Assembly: GCA_944474755.1 (NCBI GenBank) | Contig: OX104122.1 | Span: 27,059,956 to 27,123,955 of the forward strand | Reading direction: 5' to 3' | DNA length: 64,000 bases | From: Limnoperna fortunei | Lineage: Eukaryota > Mollusca > Bivalvia > Mytilida > Modiolidae | Shown here: in pieces, positions 49,860-59,672 of the stretch | Layout: every line of letters begins with the position of its first letter | Position numbering within the stretch: position 1 is the first letter of the stretch | Translations under genes and position numbers: made by a program | The notes under the pieces: generated by a model | Told to the model about the DNA's origin: nothing | The model's database searches: none | Seen by the model: only the letters and a program-made list of their open reading frames with translations

Positions 49860-50670
49860 AGTTTAACTGTTATTTACGTGAATAATATGGAGTAGGCATT
49901 GCCAAAATGCGAGCACAGACAATAAAGTCCTTTATTATCAATATTTAATTTGCATTTCACAATTGACGTAACTTCCGAACACCCTAAAAGTGCCTCTAAA
50001 TTCCATTGGTCACGTGACGTCTTCTGTGTAACGGTGACGTCACATGAAATGTAATTTGATTGTCAGTTTTTAAACATCGATTTAAAGATTGCAAAAAATA
50101 GTAAGAAATTTTTGTTGTTAATTTTAAATATAACATTTATTTTTTATCGATGTCAACTTTATTTTCAAGTCTTTCATAAAATTATTTTTAGTACTTTTCT
50201 TCATTCACTTTGTTACAGTGTTTTGACGATATCAACTTCCGGATGAAAAAATATCAATATCAGCATTAAGCATATTTAGATCACGTGATTTCATTTTGAT
50301 CACATGACACATAATTGCCGTAGAGCTCATCGCTCTTCGCGGGCAGCCCGCTGCGAGCTGTGCTCACTATTAGTAAATTAATAAATCCTGATACTTACCT
50401 ATATCAAGGACAGTAATTGTATATTAAATAATTATTTTAATCAGTATTTCATTTGTTAAAATCCCATTGGATGCGATTCTGTCAATTAAGAAATTGCTTA
50501 GAAAACAAATCATATTGACTACTAACCTCTACTTTCGTTTTCTTGATTACATAGCTTCTACTTTCGTTTTCCTGACTACGATCGATGTTGACTCACTTTC
50601 TCTTCCGTGGTCTTGTATGAGGTTGAATAGACCAAGAAAAGAAATATGACTTTTACACAATACTGTAATT
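49860..50670. other. no gene seen; likely upstream region of the opsin-like gene
   Basis: The missing first exon of the opsin-like receptor should lie here or further left. No segment with a credible start, N-glycosylation site and donor in the needed phase was found. Confidence 0.35.
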
Positions 50671-50675
50671 ATTTG

Positions 50676-50755
50676 TGAACGAGTGGTTAAGGTAGTTCGA
50701 CTACTATTAATCACGTGGTCTGTGAACACTGAGGTTCTGGATTCAACCATAATTC
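50676..50755 (+). repeat. SINE head fragment
   Basis: AGTGGTTAAGGTAGTTCGAC and CACGTGGTCTGTGAACACTG match the tRNA-like head. It lies ~170 bases before the first opsin exon found. Confidence 0.75.
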
Positions 50756-50928
50756 GAAATTAAAACGAGTTTAAAGTATTATAAAACCTTTGAGTGTCAC
50801 TAGAATACGAAGACGGAGAGATAGAGAATGTTGTATAGAGGGCAAAAAGAAAATACTCCCAAAGATCATTTATTCAAAAACAGATTCTCTTTTATTATAT
50901 GTTTATAGTATTTTTTTTTCTTTTACAG

Positions 50929-51386
50929 AATTATTATTTCTGGAACGCATAATACTACCTGTCATGAAACGTTGTCAGAACCTGTGCAATATGTTATCGG
51001 TTTACTCCTGACAGTTATCGCTCTTCTTGGAATACTCTTGAATATAATGGTCATAAAAATAACATTTTCACTAGGAAGATTTCTGAATTCATCCTCCATT
51101 TTCATTGCGATGCTAGGTCTTATAGGCTTGATAGTATCGTGCGCCGTTATTCCACTGAATATTGTTTCAGCATTCCGTGCTGATTTTCGTCTTGGTATTA
51201 ATGGCTGCCATTGGTACGGATTTTCTATCGCATTCCTGGGTTATTTGTTCATTACCACTCTAGTCATTACTGTTATACAATTATACAGAATTATTGTCAG
51301 GCAAGATGTAACGAAGACAGGTGTTGATTGGTGCTCAACAGTAAAAGCCGTCGCATGCAGTGTTATTCTTTGTGGTACATTTGCAG
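50929..51386 (+). CDS. opsin-like receptor, helices 1-4 exon
   Basis: It has a TTTTACAG acceptor at 50921-50928 and an open frame through helices 1-3 and most of helix 4. The donor is GTATGT after TTTGCAG, phase 1. The frame at the acceptor requires two bases from an unseen upstream exon. Confidence 0.87.
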
Positions 51387-54300
51387 GTATGTACTGATCA
51401 TTATGTGTTTTGTGCAATAAAAATATCAATCTCCACGCAAAGGATTCTGGGTATCCTACGCCATCCGCAATAACCTCTGCTACACCATTGATGACGCCAT
51501 GAGAGATATCAGGCTCTCATGGTCGATAAGCCTCTCGTACAAACGCAGTACTTTTAAAGTAAAATCGTATTAAAGGTGTATAAATAGGCTATATAAAAAA
51601 TAAGATCTCGTTTATTTTTCTTACCAACATCGGTCTTTGTTTACATATATACACAAGAGTCCGGTAATAGTTATCTTTTAAATCGCGTGTTTCTATGTTA
51701 TTCCTTACATTGAGTAACCGCGGGTTTGAAGCAAGTATTTGGTGAAGATTTTTGCATAATATTTCAAGTGGATTTGTCCACGTTTTTATACATGTATATT
51801 GCATTGTGGGAAACGATTTTTGTTTCCAGCTCGCCATCCTGTCCAGTACCAAAACAATAGTACTTGCCGAATTTATGATCTACTAGCCTAAGTTGGCGAG
51901 TAGGTTTTCAAAGTTACTAGCCAACATACAATATCAATACTCCTTCTTTGAGATGAATCTAATTCTTTTTGTTTTAGGATTGATTAAAAACTTTTCCATT
52001 ATTTAAGTTTAAATTTTGGCGCCCACAGCACTATTTGCCTTACAAAAATATGTATCACATTTCCGACCTTGTACCCATTAATGAAATTGGTCTAATAACT
52101 TCATTTCTTCTAATTCCCTAATAATTTTAATTTCGTACATCATATTTCAACTGGGATTAGTGGAAAATCTAGATATTTCGGTAATATAAATTGTTTTAGA
52201 TCAAGAAATTAAAAAATAAAATTACGATTATGGCAATCACCGCAAAGTTTTTAGTCCTACCGGTGAAAAAACCGGAAGTTAAAACAAGTTTATCGTGGTC
52301 AAAAATTGTTTTTGTTTATAATAAAAAATGAAGTTAATTACTCTTAAAAACGAAAGAGAAACATCGCGAATAACATCGTTAACGCTCAGTTATGGTGCAT
52401 TTATCATCACGTAAGCCTGGATTGTTACATTTTTTTAGAACTCACGACTTTCAGCTCGCCAAACTGACGAGTAACAGTTGAGCTCAGCTCGCCAAAATTC
52501 TTCTCTACTCGCATTGGGCGAGTTGGCGAGCAGTCGTTTCCCACACTGATATTGTACAATAGTGGCTCTTTTCTAAGCGTCCTCGACCCATTGGCCATTT
52601 TGAAATTAACAATTATATGATTTAACTCGATTAACATCTTGCATTTTGCTGGACATCCGTTTGATAGGATTAAGCAGCATTAAAAAAAATTTCAACTATA
52701 TCATACGTGCATGCAGCTTTATGGTGAAGAAAGCTGGAGTTGCTTGTGAATATTACTAACCGTCGACATGAAAACTTGCATGTTTTATTATTTTGCATGA
52801 AATCTGTTCTGTAATGCATTTTTTTAGAATGTTTAAGTAAACACAAACACTGTTCTTGATTTTAAGCACAGGCACTTGGGGTCAGGATATTTTTTTATGG
52901 AATAAAAGCCAATAAATGAGTTTACAGTGTGTATTCACTCGTTTGGTAACAGGTCTGACATGTCTCATTGTGAAATATTGACCTCAGAAAAATAATTTAA
53001 AAAAATTATTAGTTTTCTGAGGTCAATATTTCACATTATTATATGATTAACATTTATCTTAATTTTGATTGGACCAGGGTATCATGAAAAGTATTGTGCA
53101 GACAGTGTGTTAACCTCAACGTAGATCAAAATAGACTGATATAAAAGTTTTGACTTTTGAGTAGCTAAAAATAGAATATTTATCACTTTTCAGTAGTTAA
53201 AAATAAAATTCAACAATGGAGAAACAAGCATAACTTTGATTGGTTGAATTAAAAACATCAGCCAGGTATTAACCTATATCAAAGTCAATAAATGTATAAT
53301 GACAGACCAGTTACCAAACGAGTGAATACACACTGTAAACTCATTTATTGGCTTTTATTCCATAAAAAAATTATCCTGACCCCAAGTGCCTGTGATTTTA
53401 AATAACCTTTTAGAGATAATTTTGGTTAATGTTGTTTCAGCCATTCCATTTGCTGGGGTCAGTTCATATGACGATAGCGAAAGACCAATTCTTTGCAAAT
53501 TAAAATGGACGTCAGAGTCACCAATAGACTTCACGTATACTATTTCTTTAATGTTAATCTTCTTTGTCGTTCCATGCGTGTTGATAACAGCTTTGTATTG
53601 CGTAATATACAGGACGGTAAGCAAGGTAAGTATGCATGTTAAATGTAAGGGACACAATCAGATCACATCGGTTATTTCCGCCCCTTGACGGAAATGGCCG
53701 AGAGGTGTTCCGATTGGTACGGGATGGTCAGCATACAAAATTGTAAGCATTCATGATCAGCATAAAGTACGGTCGGCAGGCTCGCACAATATACCAGACG
53801 ATAAGCAAGCATGTACACGGAGGTCTAAAGGTTCATCATACATGACGGTAAGCAAGCCCAAGATATATTTAAAGCCGTATGCATGCAATTGGGATGTAGA
53901 GGAATGTAAGCTAGCTAGTACAATATACAAGATGGAAAGCATGTACATGATAGTAAGCCAGCTGTTCTGATATGCATGACGGTATGCAGCTCTATCACGC
54001 TTGTAGCGTGAGATGGGATTTCCTAAAAATATACGTACAAGTCTATATCTACCGTATGTAAAACCTAAACAAAAACTCCATTATTTATACGGTTATGCTA
54101 TCCCCAGTTATACACTGTGCTTCACTTGTTTAATTGCAGGCCAAGAAAACTTCTACTGCTGCAAGGAAAACAGCACACAATATCTTTATGTTAAAAACCT
54201 TTACATTGATATCAAGTAAGTTTACTTCAAACCAAACTATTTGTAATTATGTCTATTCGAGTAATATAATAGTGTTATTAAGTTCGTGTTTTCATATTGG

Positions 54301-55424
54301 ACATGTGTTATCTCAAAGGAAAGCCGTATTGGATCGAGGATAGCTGTATTGGCCTGAGGCTGTATTGGCGCTAATACAGCTGAGGCGCTATACTGCTTCC
54401 CTGTATGCTGGCTTTCAAATTGTTAATGAATCTATTTTTCGTGTTCTATCGTTAAAAGTCACTTTTATACAGCGTTTTCTTTTGTATATATTTTTTATAA
54501 TCTATCCAGAAAACTATTTCGATTCGGTTACTTATATTGTTGGTTTGTGTTTAGCGCCATTTTCGACAATTTTTCAGCTATATCTTGGCGTTCAGTTCTT
54601 ATTGGAGGAGGAAGTCGGATTACCCGTTAGGAAACTGGAAATCCGTATTAATGAAGATTTGGAGTCCAGCACACCCTGTCCGCAGTAATATTCGAACCGA
54701 ACTCGCAACCGTAGTGTTGACAGACCACGTAATTAAAAGTTGATTACTAACTTCCTTAGCAACCCGACCAGCGAGGCCCCCTCGATACCCTATTAGATTT
54801 ACGGAAAAGATTCACCGACTCGAATCACCCGAAAACCTAAACACGTTTTTTAGTTTGACTAAAATCTACAAATAAGTGTGAAAACGAAAACGGAAATTTA
54901 TTTGTACATTTTCATTCATCAATATTTATTTAACAAAAACCAAACAGGACATAAATTCCACAATTTTATTATTTTGTTTATTTGTTTTGGCTACCACTTG
55001 TGTACAGTGTACATGTCGTGATAAAGACTATAATGAAATGATCTACTATTTTTCAGTTGCCTTTATCATTTCCTGGACACCTTATGTTGTTGATTCTCTG
55101 ATGCAAATGACAGCTCCCAGCGATTACCAGAGAAATCTTTGGCGGTACATTGTGGCCACCTTATTTGCAAAGATATCAATAATTTGGCTTCCAACTATAT
55201 TCTTATTACGACATAAATATTATCAGAAACAATACAAGACAATCTTAGATGGTGTAGCTAACACAGTCAGATGCTCTTCCGGGACCTACCGTATGTATGA
55301 CGTCAGACGAGGGTCTATACAATGTGGGCTCAGAGTATTCTGGTTTAGGAAGGAAGAGCGTACTTCGTCAAGAGTTACATTTTTGAGTTCGAGACCTTTG
55401 GGCGACATTCTCGGAACAAAATGA
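50929..55424 (+). CDS. divergent opsin-like G-protein-coupled receptor (4 exons found; first exon missing)
   Basis: A seven-helix, rhodopsin-like receptor. Exon 1 shows an N-glycosylation site (NTT), helix 1 (GILLNIMVI), helix 2, and helix 3 beginning GCHWYGF as in invertebrate opsins. Exon 2 has the extracellular loop GVSSYDDSERPILCKLKW, with the disulfide cysteine, and helix 5 with its proline (FFVVPCVLI). Exons 3-4 give helix 6 (IISWTPYVVDSL) and helix 7 (TLFAKISIIWLPTIF). The lysine in FAKIS sits where opsins bind retinal. Unusually, the helix-3 ERY/DRY triplet reads QLY (arginine lost) and NPxxY reads LPTIF, so classical G-protein coupling is doubtful. The aromatic Y in CHWYGF replaces the vertebrate E113 counterion, as in many invertebrate opsins. 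About 361 residues are open with no stop. No in-frame ATG precedes helix 1 in the first exon seen, so an upstream exon must supply it. It could act as a photoisomerase or a non-canonical photosensor; that is inference. Confidence 0.88.
51802..52548. mobile_element. non-autonomous element, 747 bp, 6-bp target duplication, opsin intron
   Basis: Ends CATTGTGGGAAACGA and TCGTTTCCCACACTG are inverted. ATATTG flanks both sides (51796-51801, 52549-52554). Subterminal CTCGCC/GGCGAG repeats are frequent (51826, 51897, 52456, 52488, 52520). No transposase inside. Confidence 0.82.
52867..53394. mobile_element. inverted-repeat element with ~120-bp arms, opsin intron
   Basis: The left end CACAGGCACTTGGGGTCAGG and right end CCTGACCCCAAGTGCCTGTG are perfect inverses. 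The arms continue through TTTATGGAATAAAAGCC and GAGTTTACAGTGTGTATTCA. ATTTTAAG / ATTTTAAA flank it (8 bases, one difference). It ends 46 bases before exon 2 of the receptor. Confidence 0.88.
53441..53625 (+). CDS. opsin-like receptor, extracellular loop 2 and helix 5 exon
   Basis: A 185-nt exon after TTGTTTCAG, encoding IPFAGVSSYDDSERPILCKL and on through helix 5 to TVSK. The donor is GTAAGT, phase 0. The intron before it holds two transposon insertions. Confidence 0.9.
53601..53990 (+). repeat. degenerate copies of the opsin exon-2 end and splice donor
   Basis: The exon end AATATACAGGACGGTAAGCA (53604-53623) is echoed at 53788 (AATATACCAGACGATAAGC), 53837 (CATACATGACGGTAAGCAAG), 53922 (AATATACAAGATGGAAAGCA) and 53970 (ATATGCATGACGGTATGCAG), all in the following intron. 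Confidence 0.65.
54140..54215 (+). CDS. opsin-like receptor, intracellular loop 3 and start of helix 6 exon
   Basis: A 76-nt exon encoding AKKTSTAARKTAHNIFMLKT and FTLIS. It has an ATTGCAG acceptor and a GTAAGT donor, phase 1, which fits the next exon and completes helix 6. Confidence 0.85.
54541..54780 (-). repeat. SINE copy, reverse orientation
   Basis: Contains TTTTTCAGCTATATCTTGGC, CACCCTGTCCGCAGTAATAT and TTAGCAACCCGACCAGCGAG. In the intron before the last receptor exon. Confidence 0.82.
55057..55424 (+). CDS. opsin-like receptor, helices 6-7 and C-terminal tail exon
   Basis: Starts after TTTTTCAG with AFIISWTPY, carries FAKIS in helix 7, then HKYYQKQYKTILDG and a ~60-residue tail to a TGA at 55422-55424. 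The tail has scattered S/T sites. Confidence 0.9.
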
Positions 55425-55433
55425 AGAAAATGG

Positions 55434-55600
55434 TTATTATAGGATTAAACACCGTTTTCAATGGATTTATCGGTATATCAACAAGACCAACTCACTCACA
55501 AACAAATAAAATCCGAAGGACTTTTATGATATGTTTGTGAGTGAGTTGGTCTTGTTGATATACCGATAAATCCATTGAAAACGGTGTTTAATCCTTATAA
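55434..55600. mobile_element. foldback element A in the opsin 3' UTR
   Basis: Arms of ~66 bases are nearly perfect inverses (outer GGATTAAACACCGTTTTC, inner GACCAACTCACTCACAAAC). The centre AATCCGAAGGACTTTTAT is itself a small hairpin and holds AATAAA at 55505-55510. It begins 10 bases after the receptor stop codon. Shares ends and centre, but not stem, with 59501-59672. Confidence 0.93.
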
Positions 55601-56600
55601 TTCTTTAAAATTGCATTAAGAAATTAATTTATCTAACGTGTTTCTCAACTTCATATTTCTTGTGTATTTGGTAGCGGGATTGACTGAACGTATGAATATT
55701 TTGTTTATTTTTAAACGTACGATTATTTCCATAAACCATTTTCTGATTTTAATAAACACAATTTTTAGTTTTACATCAATCTGTAACCTTATTTTCTGTA
55801 TCCAACACAAGGAAAGTTTTAAATTTAACAAATCATTAATGATAATTCATCAAACAAATAATTTTTAAGTTGATCGCTACTTTCGATATTGAAAGCCGCC
55901 ATCTTTGTTTACATTAGTTATACTAAAAATAGTTCTGTCAACGTCGTTTATCCTAAAATAAATGGAGTCGACTTACTTACTTATGGGGGTTTTTTACGTT
56001 CTTGACTACCGTAAAACGGTCTCGCACGGACTTATTGCCTAATGGCTTTTATATAAATTTTTTTTTACTATTTATTTGTATTTTTGGGGATTTATAGGCC
56101 ATAAATATTATAAGTGAAATGATAAAAGGGGGCAGAAATGCCGCAACCAAAAAGACTTAGTGGAAGTAGATTTATCTATCAAGCTGCATCCAGCTAGAGA
56201 ACCAAGACGCTAGCAGCGAGTACGGGTCGTGCCATGGCAGCGGCGCGTGCGCCTACTCTTATCGAATACTGCCAATGGAATCTTTTACGTGCCAGTTGAT
56301 GGAATACTGTACACGAGGCACCAGTTTTACGTCTCATCTGACAGACGGAAAAAAAAATTTATTTACATGTATATATACATTACTATGGCCTTGCATGATT
56401 AATTTGAATTTGAAAATAATAAAGTAGCTCAGTTATATACATTTCAATGTGGAATTGTATTATATTTGTTGTTAGTTTTCACTAACTATATAGGTTTTTT
56501 TTATGTACAATATTTTTGTGAATTATAAGATAAGAATGATATACATGTTCTGATGTTTTTTTTTTATTTTTAAGAAATCCATTAAAGTATTCTATTCAAT
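55601..56600. other. intergenic, with a GC-rich patch at 56160-56345
   Basis: Mostly AT-rich. The patch (CTAGCAGCGAGTACGGGTCG, GGCAGCGGCGCGTGCGCC) differs sharply in composition and carries no open frame I recognise. It may be the end of an unidentified transposon. Confidence 0.4.
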
Positions 56601-56601
56601 T

Positions 56602-56602
56602 T

Positions 56603-56632
<30 letters not shown>
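56602..56632 (-). repeat. poly(T) on plus strand = LINE poly(A) tail
   Basis: About 29 consecutive T, lying just beyond the hairpin array on the LINE's 3' side. Confidence 0.85.
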
Positions 56633-56635
<3 letters not shown>

Positions 56636-56682
56636 ATATACAAGATTGCTATAAACATTATGTACAGGGTTTATTGTTCAGA

Positions 56683-57600
56683 AGTAGGTACCCGCCGGAG
56701 ACGTAGCTCTTGGCATGCCCTACTTGTTATTATTATTATTATTATTATTGTCGTTATTATGCGTATTCATCAGTATAGGTGCCCGAGACGAGGCTCTTGG
56801 CTTACTCTACCGATGACTTTTATTTGTATTCCGAAGTAGGGAACCGCCCGAGACGATGCTCTTGGCATACTCTCCTTCGGTTTAATAATTTTTTTTTTAA
56901 ATATTTATTTTTGCCGTTATTGCGCGTGTTCCTCATATGGTGCCCGAGACGAAGCTCTTGGCTTACCTTACTGAGGAGTAGGTTTGTTATATGTTATAGG
57001 GATTGGGTATTTATGAATTTCCTATGTCCTTCAGTAGCTACCCGAGACGAAGCTCTTGGCTTACCTCTACAGAGGATTTGATTTTAATTTGTAGTCGGAT
57101 CTAGGCACATGCCCGAGACGATGCTCTTGGCGTACCTTACTTAGGTGTATTTTTAACATTTTCGTTATTATTGTTGCCGTTATTACGCGTGTTCCTCATA
57201 AGGTGCCCGAGACGAGCTCTTGGCTTACCTTATTGAGGAGTAGGGTTTTTACATGTTATAGGGATTGGGTTTTTATGAATTACTATGTCCCTCAGTAACA
57301 GCCCGAGACGTAGCTCTTGGCTTACTCTACCGAAGATTTGACTTTAATTTGTAATCGGAAGTAGGCCCCTGCCCGAGACGATGCTCTTGGCATATCCTAC
57401 TTAGGTGTAATTTTAACTTTTTCATGATTATTATTGCCGTTATTACGCGTTTTCCTCATAGGGTGCCCGAGACGAGGCTCTTGGCTTACCTTACTAAGGA
57501 GTAGGTTTGTTAATAAGTTATAGGGGTTGGTTATTTTGGAATTTCCTATGTCCCTCGTGTCCCCGAGACGAAGCTCTTGGCTTACTGTACCGAGGATTTT
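56683..57600. repeat. ordered array of 11 hairpins with a constant core
   Basis: The core CCGAGACGAAGCTCTTGGC (small variants) is at about 56695, 56784, 56848, 56944, 57042, 57114, 57205, 57302, 57372, 57466 and 57563. Each core is enclosed by its own inverted flanks. From the fourth on, three stem types alternate: A (CCTCATAAGGT / ACCTTATTGAGG), B (TCCTTCAGTAG / CTACAGAGGA) and C (AAGTAGG / CCTACTT). A recurs every ~261 bases. Confidence 0.9.
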
Positions 57601-57687
57601 ACTTTTATTTATTTGATTGTTGTAGGGCGCGACCGTCGCAGAAGACACCTATGTAAGTGGTGTATACAAGAAACGAAAGCGACAGTT

Positions 57688-58030
57688 ATATACATTTGTG
57701 ATAGTCAATTTCCGTAATAAAATCGACGAGCTCTTTATATATTTGGTTTTTAAATTCTTTAGGAGGGTCTTACAAGATTTTGATATCAGAGGCATTGATG
57801 TTAAATTTAGTGAGCGCTGTGTTAAGTTTTATTCTCGCGTTGTTGTGGGCTACACAGTGCAGAATGACATGTTCGATGTCTTCTTTGGTGTTGCATACAC
57901 TGCAGAGCGGCGATATATTTTTGATGTGTTGCCCCATTTGACCCGGTAGAAGGGTGGTGCCAAGTCTGAGCCTAGTTAAAGTTTTTGCATGGTTTCGATT
58001 TCCTAGATAGAAAAATGGAGTCAACTTCAT
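57688..58030 (-). pseudogene. LINE reverse-transcriptase C-terminus
   Basis: Frame reads RNHAKTLTRLRLGTTLLPGQ and PLCSVCNTKEDIEHVILHC, the CxxC-H-C knuckle common at LINE ORF2 ends. An in-frame TAA at 57770-57772 is followed by DPPKEFKNQIYKELVDFITE and a second stop. The 5' end is truncated near 58030. Confidence 0.82.
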
Positions 58031-58289
58031 TTATCAAAAAATATATTTCGTTCAAAACCTCAACCGGAAGCAATCTAGACCAATCAAATAAACGTATTTC
58101 GAAATATGCAAATCCTATTAGAATTATGTTTTAATTATACTCTTCTTCTTAAATCTGTTAATCGATTGGTCGGCAAAATAGGTTGGTTTTTGTTGAATGT
58201 GGTGTAAAACCACTCTCAGCACGTTTTCAGCTATATCATTAGTTTAAACATATTTTATGAATATATATATCAATCATATAATTTAATAT

Positions 58290-58600
58290 CAACATTTAAC
58301 ATGTTTGTATAAGTTGTTTGATATAAAATTTTACAAACTGCAGCTCATCTCTATCGTTCTTAATACTAAATTGCACTATAAAATAAACAAACAGACGGCA
58401 AAATCTAATAATAATAGTACACAATTTGAAAGGTGAATTGCCAATTTACCACCCTGTTCTGAACCCCCGTCTAATTGGCTTTTGACAAATTAAGAAACAG
58501 AATTACGATCACGTGACTTGCTTTTTCGAGTGGTGAAGTGTCATGAGGTCAAATGGTAAAAAGTTAATATAATACCGACTGCGTTGGAAAAAAATCATAC
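58290..58600 (-). repeat. inverted copy of the 24735-25075 repeat
   Basis: Same landmarks in reverse order (TATCAAACAACTTATACAAA, TTTACAAACTGCAGCTCATC and AAGTGTCATGAGGTCAAA). Confidence 0.85.
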
Positions 58601-58919
58601 AAAGAATTACATACAGGTTTCGGAAATAAGCTTGTAAGCTTATGTTAAACTGTCTCCTTAGATTTCCGAAAACATGTAATTTCTAAATTATGCGCATGCT
58701 TAGGGAATACATAGTATATATTGCCAAGAAGTGGAATCAATAACAGAGAAGCAGGTAATGTGAAAACACATGTGATGGAAAAGTGGAATGCAGTTAACAA
58801 AAGCGTTTGCTTTAAACAATATATTTTTGAACGTAAAGGCATAAAAAATTTTATCTAATGTTAGAAAACATGACCCATACAATATGTTAACATCGACGGG
58901 TTGATTTAAATTGATTGTA

Positions 58920-59170
58920 TGTAGGGTACTATGGGGAAGCTGAGCGTACTAATAACATTAAAAAAGAAAATGATAGATTGAATCGACATGACCACATGTA
59001 CAGTTTGGAGAATATACAAGTTTTCGCACAAACCGATGCTCATTTTGAGAACTACTGTGCATACGAAGCCTTGCATGAAGAATCTGTCCTTGTCTAGTTC
59101 CGACATAATAGTATTTTGTGGTTAGCTCGCTACGTGTCTCCAATTTGATTTTAAATATACTTAACGAGAT
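58920..59170 (-). pseudogene. second LINE reverse-transcriptase C-terminal fragment
   Basis: The minus-strand frame reads LPLDVRKSISLSIFKIKLET, YYYVGTRQGQILHARLRMHS and LVYSPNCTCGHVDSIYHFLF. The CxCG...H knuckle and GTRxGQILHxRLR motif mark another LINE family. A frameshift follows YHFLF. Confidence 0.78.
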
Positions 59171-59279
59171 TGACTTTCGTACATCTAATGGCAATTTTGT
59201 TAGTGGTCGCAGGCAGAAATTATTCAGAAGAGGTTCGTTTGTGTACGAACATAAACAATATTTTCGACTTGGGAAAAGC

Positions 59280-59420
59280 AATTCAGAGAACTCTGTTAAA
59301 AACCCCATCCTTCAGTAGATAATAGGCAATCCTTGTCGATTAAGACATAGATGCGCACACCCTGTCAGCAGCGCGACTCAAACCCACAACCTCAGTGTTG
59401 ACAGACACGTGGTCAATAAT
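59280..59420 (-). repeat. SINE fragment, reverse orientation
   Basis: CAATCCTTGTCGATTAAGAC, CAGCGCGACTCAAACCCACA and CTCAGTGTTGACAGACACGT match the SINE body and head. Confidence 0.75.
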
Positions 59421-59500
59421 ATATAAATATCTTTAATAGCTACTTGCACAGCCAGGCGCTGTCGAACTATGCATATGAACAAAATGTGGTAATTGATAAA

Positions 59501-59672
59501 GAATATTATAGTATTAAACACAGGGTTTTAGGAAATTATCAATGTGTAAACTCCGGCGACTCACTCACAAACTAAATAAAGTCCGAAGGACTTTATGTCA
59601 AGTTTGTGAGGGAGTCGCCGGAGTTTACACATTGATAATTTCCTAAAACACAGTGTTTAATCCTTATAATTC
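59501..59672. mobile_element. foldback element B
   Basis: Arms of ~70 bases pair nearly perfectly. Ends GTATTAAACACAGGGTTTTA and GTGTTTAATCCTTATAATTC, inner CTCACTCACAAAC, and centre TAAAGTCCGAAGGACTTTA match element A at 55434-55600. The stem segment (AATTATCAATGTGTAAACTC) does not. Confidence 0.93.

Larger units (their letters stand above)
56602..58030 (-). mobile_element. 5'-truncated LINE with poly(A) tail
   Basis: On the minus strand the order is: reverse-transcriptase C-terminus (58030 to ~57688), a 3' untranslated region with 11 hairpins (57600 to 56683), and a poly(A) tail seen as a T run at 56602-56632. This is the expected layout of a truncated non-LTR retrotransposon copy. No target duplication was identified. 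Confidence 0.72.

Noticed and set aside
50467..50649. 60-codon frame as the missing opsin first exon
   Set aside because: No donor in the required phase and no glycosylation site; nothing links it to the receptor.
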